This document shows positions 52,937 to 63,062 of a DNA stretch of 64,000 bases, piece by piece. This DNA comes from Schlesneria sp. DSM 10557. GTDB taxonomy: Bacteria > Planctomycetota > Planctomycetia > Planctomycetales > Planctomycetaceae. The first letter of the stretch is position 1. The number at the start of each line of letters is the position of its first letter. The translations under genes and the position numbers were made by a program. The stretch spans positions 2,976,001 to 3,040,000 of the forward strand of contig NZ_CP124747.1 in the NCBI RefSeq assembly GCF_041860085.1. The letters are read 5' to 3'. The notes under the pieces were generated by a model that worked only from the letters and a program-made list of their open reading frames with translations, did not search any database and had not been told where the DNA came from.

Positions 52937-55900
52937 TCAGTCGTCGCAATAATCGCCGCTGAGATAGATCAGCCGCTGTCCATCCGGCGTCCAGGACATG
53001 TCAAAGTTATTACGCGTCGGATCCTGACCAGGCACAAGCTCTACCGAACCAGGCTTGTCAGGGTCGAACTCATACAGTTGTTTCAGCCCCTTGCGAGCCG
53101 AACAAACCCCTGAAAAAACAATCCGATCTCCAGCAGGATGCCAGGCAAAGTCCGTCATTACGTTCTGGCGGAATGTATGATGAACCTTCAGATCGGCAAT
53201 GTCGTCAATTCCGGTCATCGTCGTCGTGCAGATATCGCGTGCGCCGTTGGAACGAACACCCACAAAGCAGAATGACTTCCCATCCGGTGACCACGTTCCA
53301 TTAGAGACAATGTGAATGAAGGGATTGGATCGCCCCCCGATAATGGTGCGATTGGTCCCGGGTGTCAGGTCCAATACCGTAAGTTCAGGGCTGAAGGTCA
53401 CGGCAACTTTGGTACCATCGGGCGACATCTGACCACCTGATCCAGGCCTGATAAAGGTGCGTTCCTGAGACTCCCGATCAACGCGCCAGATGCCCGAACG
53501 GGGTTCCTGACGCGTACAGAGCAAGTACCGGCCGAAAGGGAACCATGTCGGCATCTGGCCTGAGCAGATGCGTTTCGGGGGCCCACCATCAATCGGCATG
53601 ACAAAGATCTGCATATCGTCTGAGTTGCCAAGCGGAGCCGCGTCAAACGCTACCCATTGACCGTCATGAGACACCGCCGGAGATCCGACCAGGGGGTGCC
53701 CTTCGAACTGATACAGCAACTTCAATTCGCTCCCGTCCCGACTCAGTGAAAAAAATTCGTTCGGTTTTTTCTCGAGTGGTTTCGCGGAAATTCGCGTCAC
53801 AGGCTCACCCCGAAGCGGAGTGCTTGCCGGCGTGCTGTTGTCGCGCCCGGAAGTGGCCTTCGCAGAATTCTCCTCGGACTTCGGGGTCACCAAGATCGGG
53901 GCCGAACGGTTAAGCGTTGAGCTACTGAAGCTTCCTCTCACAGAACTCGATCGAGCGACAGACGGTACAGACTTCGGGTCACTCCACCGAGTCTCCTCAC
54001 CCTCAATCAATTCTGTAGCACGTCGTTTCACAATCTGGGTTCGTTGAGCCTTTCGTTGTTCGAGTTGCTCCTCCATCCGACTGAGCCGTGCCTGCATCTC
54101 CCGTAATCGAGATTGCTCGATCTGGGTCTTAAGATCCAGTGCTTTGGCCAGTGTCTCTTCCAGTGCCTGTCGCGCGTCCTGGATGGCATCTGATTCAGGA
54201 GTGCCAACCGGACTGACCTTCAACATCTGCCGAATCTGTTCGGCTTGTCGAGTTGATCGGGATTCATACTTGGCAACCTCATCCTGCAGCCGTCTCACCT
54301 CCGCAGAATCCAGCGCCAGTCGCAGTTTTTTTTGAGCATCTCCGGGAGCCACCAGCTCGGGTCCCCCCTGCACCGAATCCGGCTGAACAACATCCGGTGA
54401 AGTCCATTCGCCACTCCTGGATGACAGGACGTAGATCTGATCTCCAATTTTGACGGACAGCGTATTCCGCAAATGAACCGGCTCCGCATCCCTCACGATC
54501 TCAGGCGGAAGTCTTAACATAGCCCAGCGACCAATCTTGCTGCTGTACCCAAAGATCTGTCGATTGATCACGACACTTGCGAAGACATCGCTTAATGTCG
54601 CCTTCTTCAACCTCGACGAACCATCGTCTGGATTTGCAACTGTCAGAGTGTCCCACTTGCCAAGCGACGAACTGTAAGCTGCGATGCCGTCCTTTGTTTC
54701 CACCAGCAGCACGTCAGCGCTCTCCAGACGTGACAATGGATTATCGGTTTTCAAGGAACCTGGTTCAGCCACGGATGAGTCAGCGGAGGGTGTCTGAGAA
54801 TTCGGCTCAACGGTCGGCTCACGGGCAGGCGGTTGTGCCGGACGACTTCCTTGACCGGACACAGGTCCGTCGATTGTTTCAGCTAAGGGATTTGACGTCG
54901 CGGAGACTGTCGTCTCGTCCGTCCGCCGTGCATCGCTTCCCGGAGAATTGGCGCCGGACTTGAGAGCATAGAGCCGATTCTGACTGGCCACATAGAGTGT
55001 GTCGTTCGCCACAATCGGCGTCGTCCGGATTGACTTGTCGAAGCGATTCTCAGCGAGAACCCGATGAGTCTTTGATAGTTCGAAGACCACAACATCCCCA
55101 CCCACGTCGCAGATGTAGACTTTGTCCTCCACGATTAACGGAGAAGACTGGACGGGCGAAAACATGTCGTGAGTCCAGTAAACAACTGGCTTACCCTCGT
55201 TAACTTGCTTCGCATCCAGGCAGTGCACAACGCCTGACAGGTCGGGCACAATCAGCAGATCATTCTTAATCGCAACACTGCTGACCGTACGATGCAGGAT
55301 CTCTTCAAATTCAATCTTCCGATTCTCGTTACCGTCGCTTTGGTCGTACTGCCATCGCAGGGCCGAGTTGGGATTCGGAATTGCCTGGTGTCCCTGCGTG
55401 GGATCAATGGCCGCCAGCCGTTGTGGGGGGACTTCCTTCCCTTCAGAGTCGACCGCCAGTTCAATGCTGACGTCCCCTTCACGGGTCGGATCGATGCAGT
55501 ACAGCATCCCCGCTCCGTCACTGCTTTCCTGGTCTTCCCCCATCCCGATATAGAGATAGCCATCGTAGAATACCGGCGTCGCCACAATCGGATTACGGAT
55601 CTGATCAGTCCCGCCGACATTGACCGAGTATTGGACCGCTTTGGGATTTCCATCAAATTTCCAGAGGAGTTTGGCTCGCCCCAATCCGTCTCCTGCCGGG
55701 TCAAAGCTGTAGATCCATCCGTCGCCCCCGGCCATGACCACCTGGTCTCGTCCCCCTGCATGGAAGATGCAGGGACTTGACCATTGGCCGTGCAGGATGT
55801 TTCCTCCCGGCGAACTGTCGGACCAGATCAGTTCGCCAGTCGACTTGTTCAGGCAGATGAAACTGGGTGCCTTAGCGGTCGGAATGCTCAGATGATTCGA

Positions 55901-56623
55901 ATCCACGCCGTTACCCGTGATGACAAAGCAATATTCCCCCAGGCACGTGATCGAGCAGGAACTATGCTTGTGAGGGGTCACTCCCAACTGCGTCATCATG
56001 TCGAAGTGCCAGACAATGTCGTCCTCGTCCCGATTCTTATTGCTCTCGGACTTATACGGTCCATCGTTCTGGGCATCGTGGAACCCTTCCGTATCGAGAC
56101 AGACGACTTCCGCACGTCCCGTCACGTACCAGAGGCGATTCCCCTCGCAATAGGGCGTTGAACAGTTCCCCAAACTGGCGACGAAGTTGCTTCGCCCCGT
56201 TGCCAGCATCAGCGTGGACGCCTGCCACAGGAATGCGCCCGTCTTTTCTTCAAACGCAATCAACGCCCCCAGATTCATCTGAGAGGGATAGCGCTTCACG
56301 TATCCGTGAGTATTGTTCGTTCCGACAAAAATTTTGCCATTCGCGACGACAGGACTTCCGTTCGTCTGCGAGCCAAGCGGCACCGACCACAGGACATTCT
56401 CTCCTGTGCGGACATCCCAGTGAACGGGGATAGCTGTCCCGGCAGGAGTATTGTTTCGTCGAGACGAGCCACCCCATTGAGGCCAGTCGAGGGGACCGAC
56501 TCTCATCGACTCCAGACTCTCCAGTACATCCCGGGTGGGATCAAACTTCTCGTCAGCCGCAGCGTGCTGGAACAGGACGAGACACGCGACAACTGCGGTG
56601 ATCATTGAATGGAAACTTGACAT
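52937..56623 (-). CDS. Quinoprotein-like propeller with coiled coil and TolB-like C-terminus
   Basis: A 1228-residue exported protein (signal MITAVVACLVLFQHAAA). Residues ~30-620 are PQQ-type propeller blades (WPQWGGSSRRNNTPAG, VPLGSQTNGSPVVANGKIFVG, GGDGWIYSFDP). A Pro/Ser-rich linker leads to two kelch-like repeats, a coiled coil (~780-900, EEQLEQRKAQRTQIVKRRATEL) and a TolB-like WD40 propeller (~990-1228, SHDGQWVAFDAAP, SPDGTKVAV, TPDGQRLIYLSGDY). The start codon lies 7 bases after the kinase stop and the ribosome site GAGG overlaps that stop, so the genes are translationally coupled. Catalytic PQQ residues are not obvious; a scaffold/sensor role is as likely as a dehydrogenase. Confidence 0.86.
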   Translation of the reverse strand: MSSFHSMITAVVACLVLFQHAAADEKFDPTRDVLESLESMRVGPLDWPQWGGSSRRNNTPAGTAIPVHWDVRTGENVLWSVPLGSQTNGSPVVANGKIFVGTNNTHGYVKRYPSQMNLGALIAFEEKTGAFLWQASTLMLATGRSNFVASLGNCSTPYCEGNRLWYVTGRAEVVCLDTEGFHDAQNDGPYKSESNKNRDEDDIVWHFDMMTQLGVTPHKHSSCSITCLGEYCFVITGNGVDSNHLSIPTAKAPSFICLNKSTGELIWSDSSPGGNILHGQWSSPCIFHAGGRDQVVMAGGDGWIYSFDPAGDGLGRAKLLWKFDGNPKAVQYSVNVGGTDQIRNPIVATPVFYDGYLYIGMGEDQESSDGAGMLYCIDPTREGDVSIELAVDSEGKEVPPQRLAAIDPTQGHQAIPNPNSALRWQYDQSDGNENRKIEFEEILHRTVSSVAIKNDLLIVPDLSGVVHCLDAKQVNEGKPVVYWTHDMFSPVQSSPLIVEDKVYICDVGGDVVVFELSKTHRVLAENRFDKSIRTTPIVANDTLYVASQNRLYALKSGANSPGSDARRTDETTVSATSNPLAETIDGPVSGQGSRPAQPPAREPTVEPNSQTPSADSSVAEPGSLKTDNPLSRLESADVLLVETKDGIAAYSSSLGKWDTLTVANPDDGSSRLKKATLSDVFASVVINRQIFGYSSKIGRWAMLRLPPEIVRDAEPVHLRNTLSVKIGDQIYVLSSRSGEWTSPDVVQPDSVQGGPELVAPGDAQKKLRLALDSAEVRRLQDEVAKYESRSTRQAEQIRQMLKVSPVGTPESDAIQDARQALEETLAKALDLKTQIEQSRLREMQARLSRMEEQLEQRKAQRTQIVKRRATELIEGEETRWSDPKSVPSVARSSSVRGSFSSSTLNRSAPILVTPKSEENSAKATSGRDNSTPASTPLRGEPVTRISAKPLEKKPNEFFSLSRDGSELKLLYQFEGHPLVGSPAVSHDGQWVAFDAAPLGNSDDMQIFVMPIDGGPPKRICSGQMPTWFPFGRYLLCTRQEPRSGIWRVDRESQERTFIRPGSGGQMSPDGTKVAVTFSPELTVLDLTPGTNRTIIGGRSNPFIHIVSNGTWSPDGKSFCFVGVRSNGARDICTTTMTGIDDIADLKVHHTFRQNVMTDFAWHPAGDRIVFSGVCSARKGLKQLYEFDPDKPGSVELVPGQDPTRNNFDMSWTPDGQRLIYLSGDYCDD

Positions 56624-56630
56624 GACAACC

Positions 56631-58148
56631 TCAATTGTGCTTCGAATCGGTGAATTCAGCGTCGTCCGCCAGTATCGCCTCGAGCAGTTCGACCAGCTCT
56701 TCGACAGCGTCCAGTTCCGAAGCGGTGTCGTTCCAGTGCGGCAGAACGGACACAGTCCTGGCTTCCTTTTGTAATTCGCTCGCTCCGGCCGCATCGATAC
56801 CGTCGAGTTGCTGGTGGTCGTTACCAACCGACGTCATTGGCGAATCGGTCGGGGTGAAGAGATTCCACGTTCCCCAGGCAGCGAGCGTGCAAAATCCCAG
56901 ACCGATGACTGTCCTGCCGACCAGTCGCCGGGATCGCCCGGCGCCAGCGGAGGCGGAGCGTCCTTCCTGCGGCCGCAACTCCCAGTCGCCGACACCTTGA
57001 GGAAACGGGACCGTCGTCGGTTGCTGGACGTGCGCCAGACAGGCTTCGAGGAGATTCGAAACATCCTGAGCCCGGGCGAAGCGACTGGCCGCATCTTTCG
57101 AGAGCAGTTTCATGACAATCCGCTCAAGCCACGCGGGAATGTCCGGATTGATCTCTCGAATCGGTCGAGGCGAGGTTTCGCGGATCCGGCGCAGAATTCC
57201 GAAGGTCGTTTCCGCACGAAACGGCGGCCGACCAGTACACATGGCGTAGAGCACGCCTCCCAGGCTGAACAAGTCCGAGCGGCGATCAACGGCGTCACCA
57301 TTCGCCTGCTCGGGTGACATATACTGTGGCGTTCCGGCAATGATTCCCGTGCGGGTGAGTGTCGCGTCGTCGACTGCTCGGGCCAGGCCGAAGTCCGTCA
57401 GCAACACCCGATCGACATTATTCTCCAGCAGGATATTGGCCGGTTTGACATCGCGATGCACGAGCCCCTGGGAATGAGCCGCTGCCAATCCCGCCGCCGT
57501 CTGCATTCCGATGCGAAGGATATCCTTCAGTTCAAGTGCCCCTTTCCGGTCGAGTCGTTCCTGCAGCGACTCACAGGCAACCAGGGGCATCACCAGAAAC
57601 GGCAGTTTGGCCGTTGCATTCACCGAGTGGATCGCCATCACGTGAGGATGGACGACCGCCGCCGTCGCCTGGGCTTCGCGGGCGAATCGACGCCGGGCCG
57701 CACCACTGGTTGCCAGATTTGGCGACAGGACCTTGACCGCCACGTGACGATGAAGTTCCTGCTGATAGCATTTCAGCACGATCCCCATCCCGCCCCGTCC
57801 AATCACTTCCAGCACTTCATACTCACCCAGCCGCCCCAGCGATCGGTCGTCGTCGCTGGGGTCCAGAAAGTCAACCGCGAAGTCCGAGGAAAAGTGCGAG
57901 ACGTCCTCGTCGTAAGGTGGGGGACTGTAATTCGTCATGACCGTGCGACGAGCGGCGCTGCGTGCGAGTCGCTGACTCGCTTCTTCCCACCAGTTGGTTT
58001 GAGCGGCGAGGACTTCAAAATCCCGACGACAGTCGTCGCATGAAGAGAGATGCTCTGCAATCAGCGACTCTTCCGGCTCGGGAAGTGATTCTGTCAGCAG
58101 CTTTTCAAGCTTCGCGTGATCGCAATGCTGAGTATGTCGATCGTTCAT
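56631..58148 (-). CDS. Ser/Thr protein kinase with N-terminal zinc-finger (anti-sigma-like) segment
   Basis: A 505-residue PknB-type kinase. Residues ~8-50 hold a His/Cys-rich helical segment (HCDHAKLEKLL and LSSCDDCRRDFEVLA), like the zinc-binding anti-sigma domain (zf-HC2). The kinase domain (~105-370) shows VIGRGGMGIVLK, HVAVKVL, LVHRDVKPANILL, LLTDFGLAR and GTPQYMSPEQ. A membrane helix (VIGLGFCTLAAWGTW, ~415-435) anchors it. It lies 126 bases after an ECF sigma gene and is coupled to the next giant protein. The zinc segment suggests that sigma-binding and kinase functions are fused in one protein. ATG 58148 is chosen; GTG 58163 is possible. Confidence 0.93.
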   Translation of the reverse strand: MNDRHTQHCDHAKLEKLLTESLPEPEESLIAEHLSSCDDCRRDFEVLAAQTNWWEEASQRLARSAARRTVMTNYSPPPYDEDVSHFSSDFAVDFLDPSDDDRSLGRLGEYEVLEVIGRGGMGIVLKCYQQELHRHVAVKVLSPNLATSGAARRRFAREAQATAAVVHPHVMAIHSVNATAKLPFLVMPLVACESLQERLDRKGALELKDILRIGMQTAAGLAAAHSQGLVHRDVKPANILLENNVDRVLLTDFGLARAVDDATLTRTGIIAGTPQYMSPEQANGDAVDRRSDLFSLGGVLYAMCTGRPPFRAETTFGILRRIRETSPRPIREINPDIPAWLERIVMKLLSKDAASRFARAQDVSNLLEACLAHVQQPTTVPFPQGVGDWELRPQEGRSASAGAGRSRRLVGRTVIGLGFCTLAAWGTWNLFTPTDSPMTSVGNDHQQLDGIDAAGASELQKEARTVSVLPHWNDTASELDAVEELVELLEAILADDAEFTDSKHN

Positions 58149-58274
58149 GGCACGAGGCTTCACTACAAGGTTTTGTCGGAGCAGATTCTTCTACAATCGC
58201 AAAGTCAGTTACAAGGTTCGAAGAGATCACCCACCAACCGGTCCGCCATCCGGAATCCGCGCATCAGACTCAGG

Positions 58275-58889
58275 TCACGTATCACGCTCAGCTTCAAACC
58301 CCTCGACGATCTGCCGCAGTCGGGCGATGACCCGGCTGCGCGCGACATAGACGCTTCCCGTCGTCATTCCCAGGCTCTCGGCCACATCTCCGATCGGTTC
58401 ATTCAACACGCACGTGCGCCAAAACGCTTCCCAAGTTGAAGGCTGAACTTCGCGCCGGGCCCGATCGGCCGCCGCGTCGAAAATCTCGTTACGATATTCT
58501 TCATCGAACGCGGCACACGTCCGATGATCGGGCTCGGGCAGACTCTTAAGCACCTGGAGCATGTCGGAACCACCCACTCCGCGACGCGCCGGCCCCCGTG
58601 CCGGAACTCCACGCTGGATGAACTTCAGTGCCAACCGGCGAGCAATCGTAAACAGCCACCTCCGAAATGAGGCTTCGCGGCCATCAGGTTGCCATTCCTC
58701 CACCGCAAGAGCGACCGCCATGACGACTTGCTGGGTGACGTCCCGTGCATCCGCCTCCTGCAGCCCCCGCTCCCGCAGCATTCGCAGCAACAAAGGTTCA
58801 TACATGGCAATGAATTGGGCCCACGCCTGCTGATCCTGGGGATCACGCAGCCGCAACATCAAACTCGCACGGGTCTGGGGGTCTACCAT
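58275..58889 (-). CDS. ECF-type RNA polymerase sigma factor
   Basis: A 204-residue ECF sigma factor. Region 2 spans AWAQFIAMYEPLLLRMLRERGLQEADARDVTQQVVMAVALAV and FRRWLFTIARRLALKFIQRG; region 4 is WEAFWRTCVLNEPIGDVAESLGMTTGSVYVARSRVIARLRQI. It leads a leftward series with a membrane kinase carrying a zinc-finger segment, a typical planctomycete sigma/kinase pair. The ATG at 58889 fits the family start (DPQTRASLMLRLRDPQD). Confidence 0.94.
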   Translation of the reverse strand: MVDPQTRASLMLRLRDPQDQQAWAQFIAMYEPLLLRMLRERGLQEADARDVTQQVVMAVALAVEEWQPDGREASFRRWLFTIARRLALKFIQRGVPARGPARRGVGGSDMLQVLKSLPEPDHRTCAAFDEEYRNEIFDAAADRARREVQPSTWEAFWRTCVLNEPIGDVAESLGMTTGSVYVARSRVIARLRQIVEGFEAERDT

Positions 58890-59317
58890 TCATGACGCTC
58901 CAAATTGCTGCGTATCTATTCCACAGACGCCGGCGATCTTACACAGGATTTTTCATTTAAGACAGAATAACTGAATCGTTATGAACGGCGATGCTATTCT
59001 GCCGAACTTCGAGACATTGCGGTAAGCAAAAACTCAAACTTTGCCGGGATCTCCGTGATCTTCAGGAGAATTCGATGGACCGCTTTTCCCAGCCTGCCAT
59101 CGCGATTGGACGTCAAATCCTGATTCGACCGGGGCACAATCGCACGTTCTTCGTCCACCCGTCCGTTCCTCTCGCGAATCCGGGGTGAGTTATCTATGAT
59201 CCTTGAAATGATCGATTGATAGACTTTTCCCGCATCGCCCAGACGGGCTGTGTTGGGATGTTGTCGTTTGCGCCGCGGCAAATCAGGAGATTGAGCTGCG
59301 GCCTCACTCAGTTATGG
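58890..59317. other. Divergent intergenic region
   Basis: 428 bases between the leftward sigma gene and the rightward mfd gene. It should hold both promoters. The mfd frame is open from 59216 (TTG), but the first good start is at 59318. No RNA gene was recognised. Confidence 0.45.
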
Positions 59318-62300
59318 ATGGCAGCAACAGAAAATATGATTGCACAACTAACGGACCTTCCTGGCCGGATGCTGACTCAACCGGGAATGGCAGACGTGAT
59401 TGCCCGGTTGCGCGCAGGCCAGGATGCAACCGTCGACGGCGCATGGGGATCCTCCGCTTCCCTAGCGGCCGTGACTCTCAGTCAACAGGCTCCGGGTACG
59501 TTGATCGTTGTCCTGCCACATGAAAAGGATGTGGACGGGTTCATTTCGGACGCCAGTTCGTTCGGAATCGAGCCGGACAATTTTCCCGCCTGGGCTGCTG
59601 TCCCGCACGAACTGAGTATTACCGATCCCATTCTCGGTAACCGGCTGCGGATTCCGCGCGCATTTGAGTCTGCATCTCCCCCGCGAATGATCGTGACCAC
59701 GATTCACGCGCTGCTTCAGCCGGTCCTCACCCGCGAAGCACGTTCTGTCGCTTCTCGGACAGTTAAGGTCGGGGACGAGCTCGATCTGGACGAACTCACC
59801 ACCTGGCTTGTTCGTCATGGATTCGAAAGAACAACGGCCCTGGAACTCCCGGGCGAGTTCAGCATCCACGGGGGGATCGTCGATGTTTATTCCCCCGATG
59901 CAAGCGACCCGGTGCGCATCGAGTTGTTCGGTGACGAAATCGAATCGATCCGCCTGTTCGACGTCGAGACGCAACGAAAGGTCAAGGACCTGACCGAAGT
60001 CGATCTGGCCATCGTCACGCAACTCGGCCACGAAGGGGATGCTGCACCACACACCCCTGAGCCGCAGGAGGGGGGGACGGTCAATGACACGGTCGCTCTT
60101 TCGAACCTGAACGCCTCGGCACTGGACTCACTCCCTGAAGATGCCTGGATTGTTCTTTACGACCTGTCCGAGATTGTCGTGGAAGGGGGGCGATACCTTG
60201 ACCGGATGTCGGAACCTCGCGGCCTCTTCAGCGTCGCATCGACCTTGGAACGATGCACCCGACGGCCCTATGTGACGATCGCTCCCTTGCTTGCAGAAAC
60301 CACGTCCCCAACCTGCCATTTACAGGTCGAATCGATTGAGCGCGTAGGGGGAATCAAAGGTGAAGCACTCAAGTCGCTGGTCGAAGTCCTGAGGGACGAC
60401 GAGTCGGTGCTGATCGCCTGCCATAACGAAGCCGCACGGACTCGATTGAGCGAACTGCTGACCGAGGTCTTCCCTGACCCGGCCACCGTCGAGGCTCAAT
60501 CCTCGTCCGATGAGGGCGCTGCGGGACGTGGTACCACAGAAAGGGATCCAGCGTTACCCCCCTCCCCTCATGCGGAACCACAAAGTCCTGCTTCCAGGAA
60601 GAAAGGGACAGACGAGAAACCATCCATCGCCAGAGAGTCCACGCCGATCAGCCGCGCAAAAATGGATAATGCGGCCGGCGGAGGCTTGAAGAGGTTTTTG
60701 CGCAACGCGGCGAAAGACGCCACACCCGCTAGCGCCAGCGACAAAAGTAACACGGAAGCGGCGCCCGCTCAGAAAACACCTTCCAACCATACAACGTCCT
60801 ACATTCCGGAACTGAGTGCCACGAGCCTGGCCGCAGATCCGATCAGCACTCATCCGATTCTTTCGCGGATCCGTCTTTGCGTCGGTCATGTAGGCCGCGG
60901 GTTTCGACTGCGATCAGATCACCTGATCGTGCTGGGTGACAATGAACTGTTTGGCCGGTCAGAAGTCCGACGTACCACGAAGAAAAGCAAAATCGAATCG
61001 CGAGCGATCGACAGCTTCCTGGATCTCAGCCCCGGAGATCTGGTCGTACATCTCTCGCACGGGATCGCCCGTTTCCGGGGGATGGAGATTCAGCAGAAGG
61101 GAGATCACACCGAGGACCACCTGGCGCTGGAGTTCGGTGGCGGCGTAAAAATGTACGTCCCGGTGTCGCTGATCCATCTGGTTCAGAAATACATCGGCGG
61201 TGGGAAAGCTTCACCTGAGCTTTCGAAACTTGGAGGATCCAGCTGGGCGACCAAGAAGAAACGCGTCGCAGAAGCGGTCTGCGACATGGCTGCCGATATG
61301 ATCAAGTTGCAGGCCGAACGTGACATGAAGCCGGGCCTGCAATGTCCGCCCGACAGTCACTGGGTCGAAGAGTTCGATGCAGCCTTCCCTTACACCGAAA
61401 CCGTGGACCAGTTGCTGGCGATATCAGATCTGAAGAAAGACATGGAGCAGTTACGCCCCATGGATCGACTGATCTGCGGTGACGTCGGTTATGGCAAGAC
61501 CGAAGTCGCCATGCGCGCGGCCTTCAAAGCCGTCGATGCCGGTCGTCAGGTCGCGATCCTGGTTCCCACAACTGTCCTCTGTGAACAGCACTTCCGCAGT
61601 TTCAGCGAGCGAATGGCCGAGTTTCCGGTCAACATTGCGTCACTCAATCGTTTCAAGTCTGCCAAAGAAGTCCGCGATACCCTGGCCGGCCTCGCGGATG
61701 GCACGATCGACATCTGCATTGGCACCCATCGCCTGGTCAGCAAAGACGTCCGCTTCAAAGATCTGGGGTTGCTGATCATCGATGAAGAACAGCGGTTCGG
61801 CGTTGAGGTCAAAGAACTGCTCAAGCATCTGCGACTGGAAGTCGATGTGCTGACCCTCTCCGCGACCCCGATTCCGCGCACACTGCATATGTCACTGGTC
61901 GGCGTGCGAGACATCTCGAGCCTGGAAACCCCTCCTCAAGACCGGCAGGCGGTCGAAACCCATATCTGCCGCTGGGATCGGGAATTGATCCGGTCTGCGA
62001 TCGTTCGTGAACTGAACCGTGACGGACAGATCTACTTCGTTCACAATCGCATTTACAACATCGAATCGATTGCAGATCAGATCCGCAGCATCGTCCCCGA
62101 AGCCAAAGTCGACATCGTTCATGGGCAGATGAGCGAAGATCCGATGGAACTGGCGATGTGGAAGTTCGTCCAGGGTGAGACTGACGTTCTCGTCGCGACC
62201 ACGATCATCGAAAGTGGACTGGATATCCCGAACGCGAACACGATCTTCATTCATCAGGCCAACAACTACGGCCTCGCAGAACTGCATCAGCTACGCGGTC

Positions 62301-63037
62301 GCGTCGGTCGATATAAGCACCGGGCTTACTGCTATCTGGTACTGGAAGAGGGAAAGACCCTGACACCTCAGGCTTCGCGAAGACTGAAAGCGATCGAAGA
62401 ATTCAGCGAACTGGGGGCCGGTTTCAAAATCGCAATGCGCGATCTGGAAATCCGCGGTGCGGGAAACATTCTTGGAACCGAGCAATCCGGACACATCGCC
62501 TCTGTTGGTTATGAGCTCTACTGTCAGTTGCTGGAAAACGCGGTTCGTGCAGCCAAACGACAGCCGCTGCGTGAACACCGACACGTGGAAGTGAATCTCC
62601 CTGTTACCGCATTCCTTCCGTCCGAGTACATCCCCGAGGGGCGTCCCAAGATCGAGATGTACCGCAAGTTTTCGACCGTTGCGACGCTGGAACTGCTGGA
62701 AGAACTGAAGACCGAACTTCGCGACCGATATGGGCCGTTGCCCGAGCCCGTAGAAAAGATGATTCAGATCCGCGAACTGCAAATCCTGGCAGTCCAGTGG
62801 CAGATCGATGACATTCATCTGGAGCCGGGGTACGTCGTCTTCGGCTACCGTAATCCGAAAAAAATCGCCAAGCTGGCACGACTGAGCTTCGACCCCATCC
62901 GCATCGTGGACGAACGCGAGGCCTGTCTCGTGCTGCCGCCCAAGCCACCTGAACCGGAAGAACTGCTCGGGCTTCTCAAGCGAGTCCTTCAGTCGGAACT
63001 CCCCAAGTTCGCGGACAAAGGCTACCACAGCGACTGA
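59318..63037 (+). CDS. mfd: Transcription-repair coupling factor Mfd
   Basis: Mfd removes RNA polymerase stalled at DNA lesions and recruits UvrA. The 1239-residue protein has the N-terminal UvrB-like module (FERTTALELPGEFSIHGGIVDVYSPD), the RNA polymerase-interacting domain (LSPGDLVVHLSHGIARFRGME), and helicase motifs LICGDVGYGKTEVAMRAAF (Walker A), LLIIDEEQRFGV (DEEQ), TLSATPIPRTLHMSL and TIIESGLDIPN...LHQLRGRVGR. The C-terminal TRCF domain is present. A ~110-residue Ser/Ala/Pro/Lys-rich insertion (~residues 395-505, about 60500-60835) sits between the UvrB-like module and the polymerase-interacting domain and is absent from the textbook protein. The start among ATG 59258, 59318 and 59336 is uncertain. 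Confidence 0.95.
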   Translation: MAATENMIAQLTDLPGRMLTQPGMADVIARLRAGQDATVDGAWGSSASLAAVTLSQQAPGTLIVVLPHEKDVDGFISDASSFGIEPDNFPAWAAVPHELSITDPILGNRLRIPRAFESASPPRMIVTTIHALLQPVLTREARSVASRTVKVGDELDLDELTTWLVRHGFERTTALELPGEFSIHGGIVDVYSPDASDPVRIELFGDEIESIRLFDVETQRKVKDLTEVDLAIVTQLGHEGDAAPHTPEPQEGGTVNDTVALSNLNASALDSLPEDAWIVLYDLSEIVVEGGRYLDRMSEPRGLFSVASTLERCTRRPYVTIAPLLAETTSPTCHLQVESIERVGGIKGEALKSLVEVLRDDESVLIACHNEAARTRLSELLTEVFPDPATVEAQSSSDEGAAGRGTTERDPALPPSPHAEPQSPASRKKGTDEKPSIARESTPISRAKMDNAAGGGLKRFLRNAAKDATPASASDKSNTEAAPAQKTPSNHTTSYIPELSATSLAADPISTHPILSRIRLCVGHVGRGFRLRSDHLIVLGDNELFGRSEVRRTTKKSKIESRAIDSFLDLSPGDLVVHLSHGIARFRGMEIQQKGDHTEDHLALEFGGGVKMYVPVSLIHLVQKYIGGGKASPELSKLGGSSWATKKKRVAEAVCDMAADMIKLQAERDMKPGLQCPPDSHWVEEFDAAFPYTETVDQLLAISDLKKDMEQLRPMDRLICGDVGYGKTEVAMRAAFKAVDAGRQVAILVPTTVLCEQHFRSFSERMAEFPVNIASLNRFKSAKEVRDTLAGLADGTIDICIGTHRLVSKDVRFKDLGLLIIDEEQRFGVEVKELLKHLRLEVDVLTLSATPIPRTLHMSLVGVRDISSLETPPQDRQAVETHICRWDRELIRSAIVRELNRDGQIYFVHNRIYNIESIADQIRSIVPEAKVDIVHGQMSEDPMELAMWKFVQGETDVLVATTIIESGLDIPNANTIFIHQANNYGLAELHQLRGRVGRYKHRAYCYLVLEEGKTLTPQASRRLKAIEEFSELGAGFKIAMRDLEIRGAGNILGTEQSGHIASVGYELYCQLLENAVRAAKRQPLREHRHVEVNLPVTAFLPSEYIPEGRPKIEMYRKFSTVATLELLEELKTELRDRYGPLPEPVEKMIQIRELQILAVQWQIDDIHLEPGYVVFGYRNPKKIAKLARLSFDPIRIVDEREACLVLPPKPPEPEELLGLLKRVLQSELPKFADKGYHSD

Positions 63038-63062
63038 TCCCTGGACGAACAGCCACGCACGA

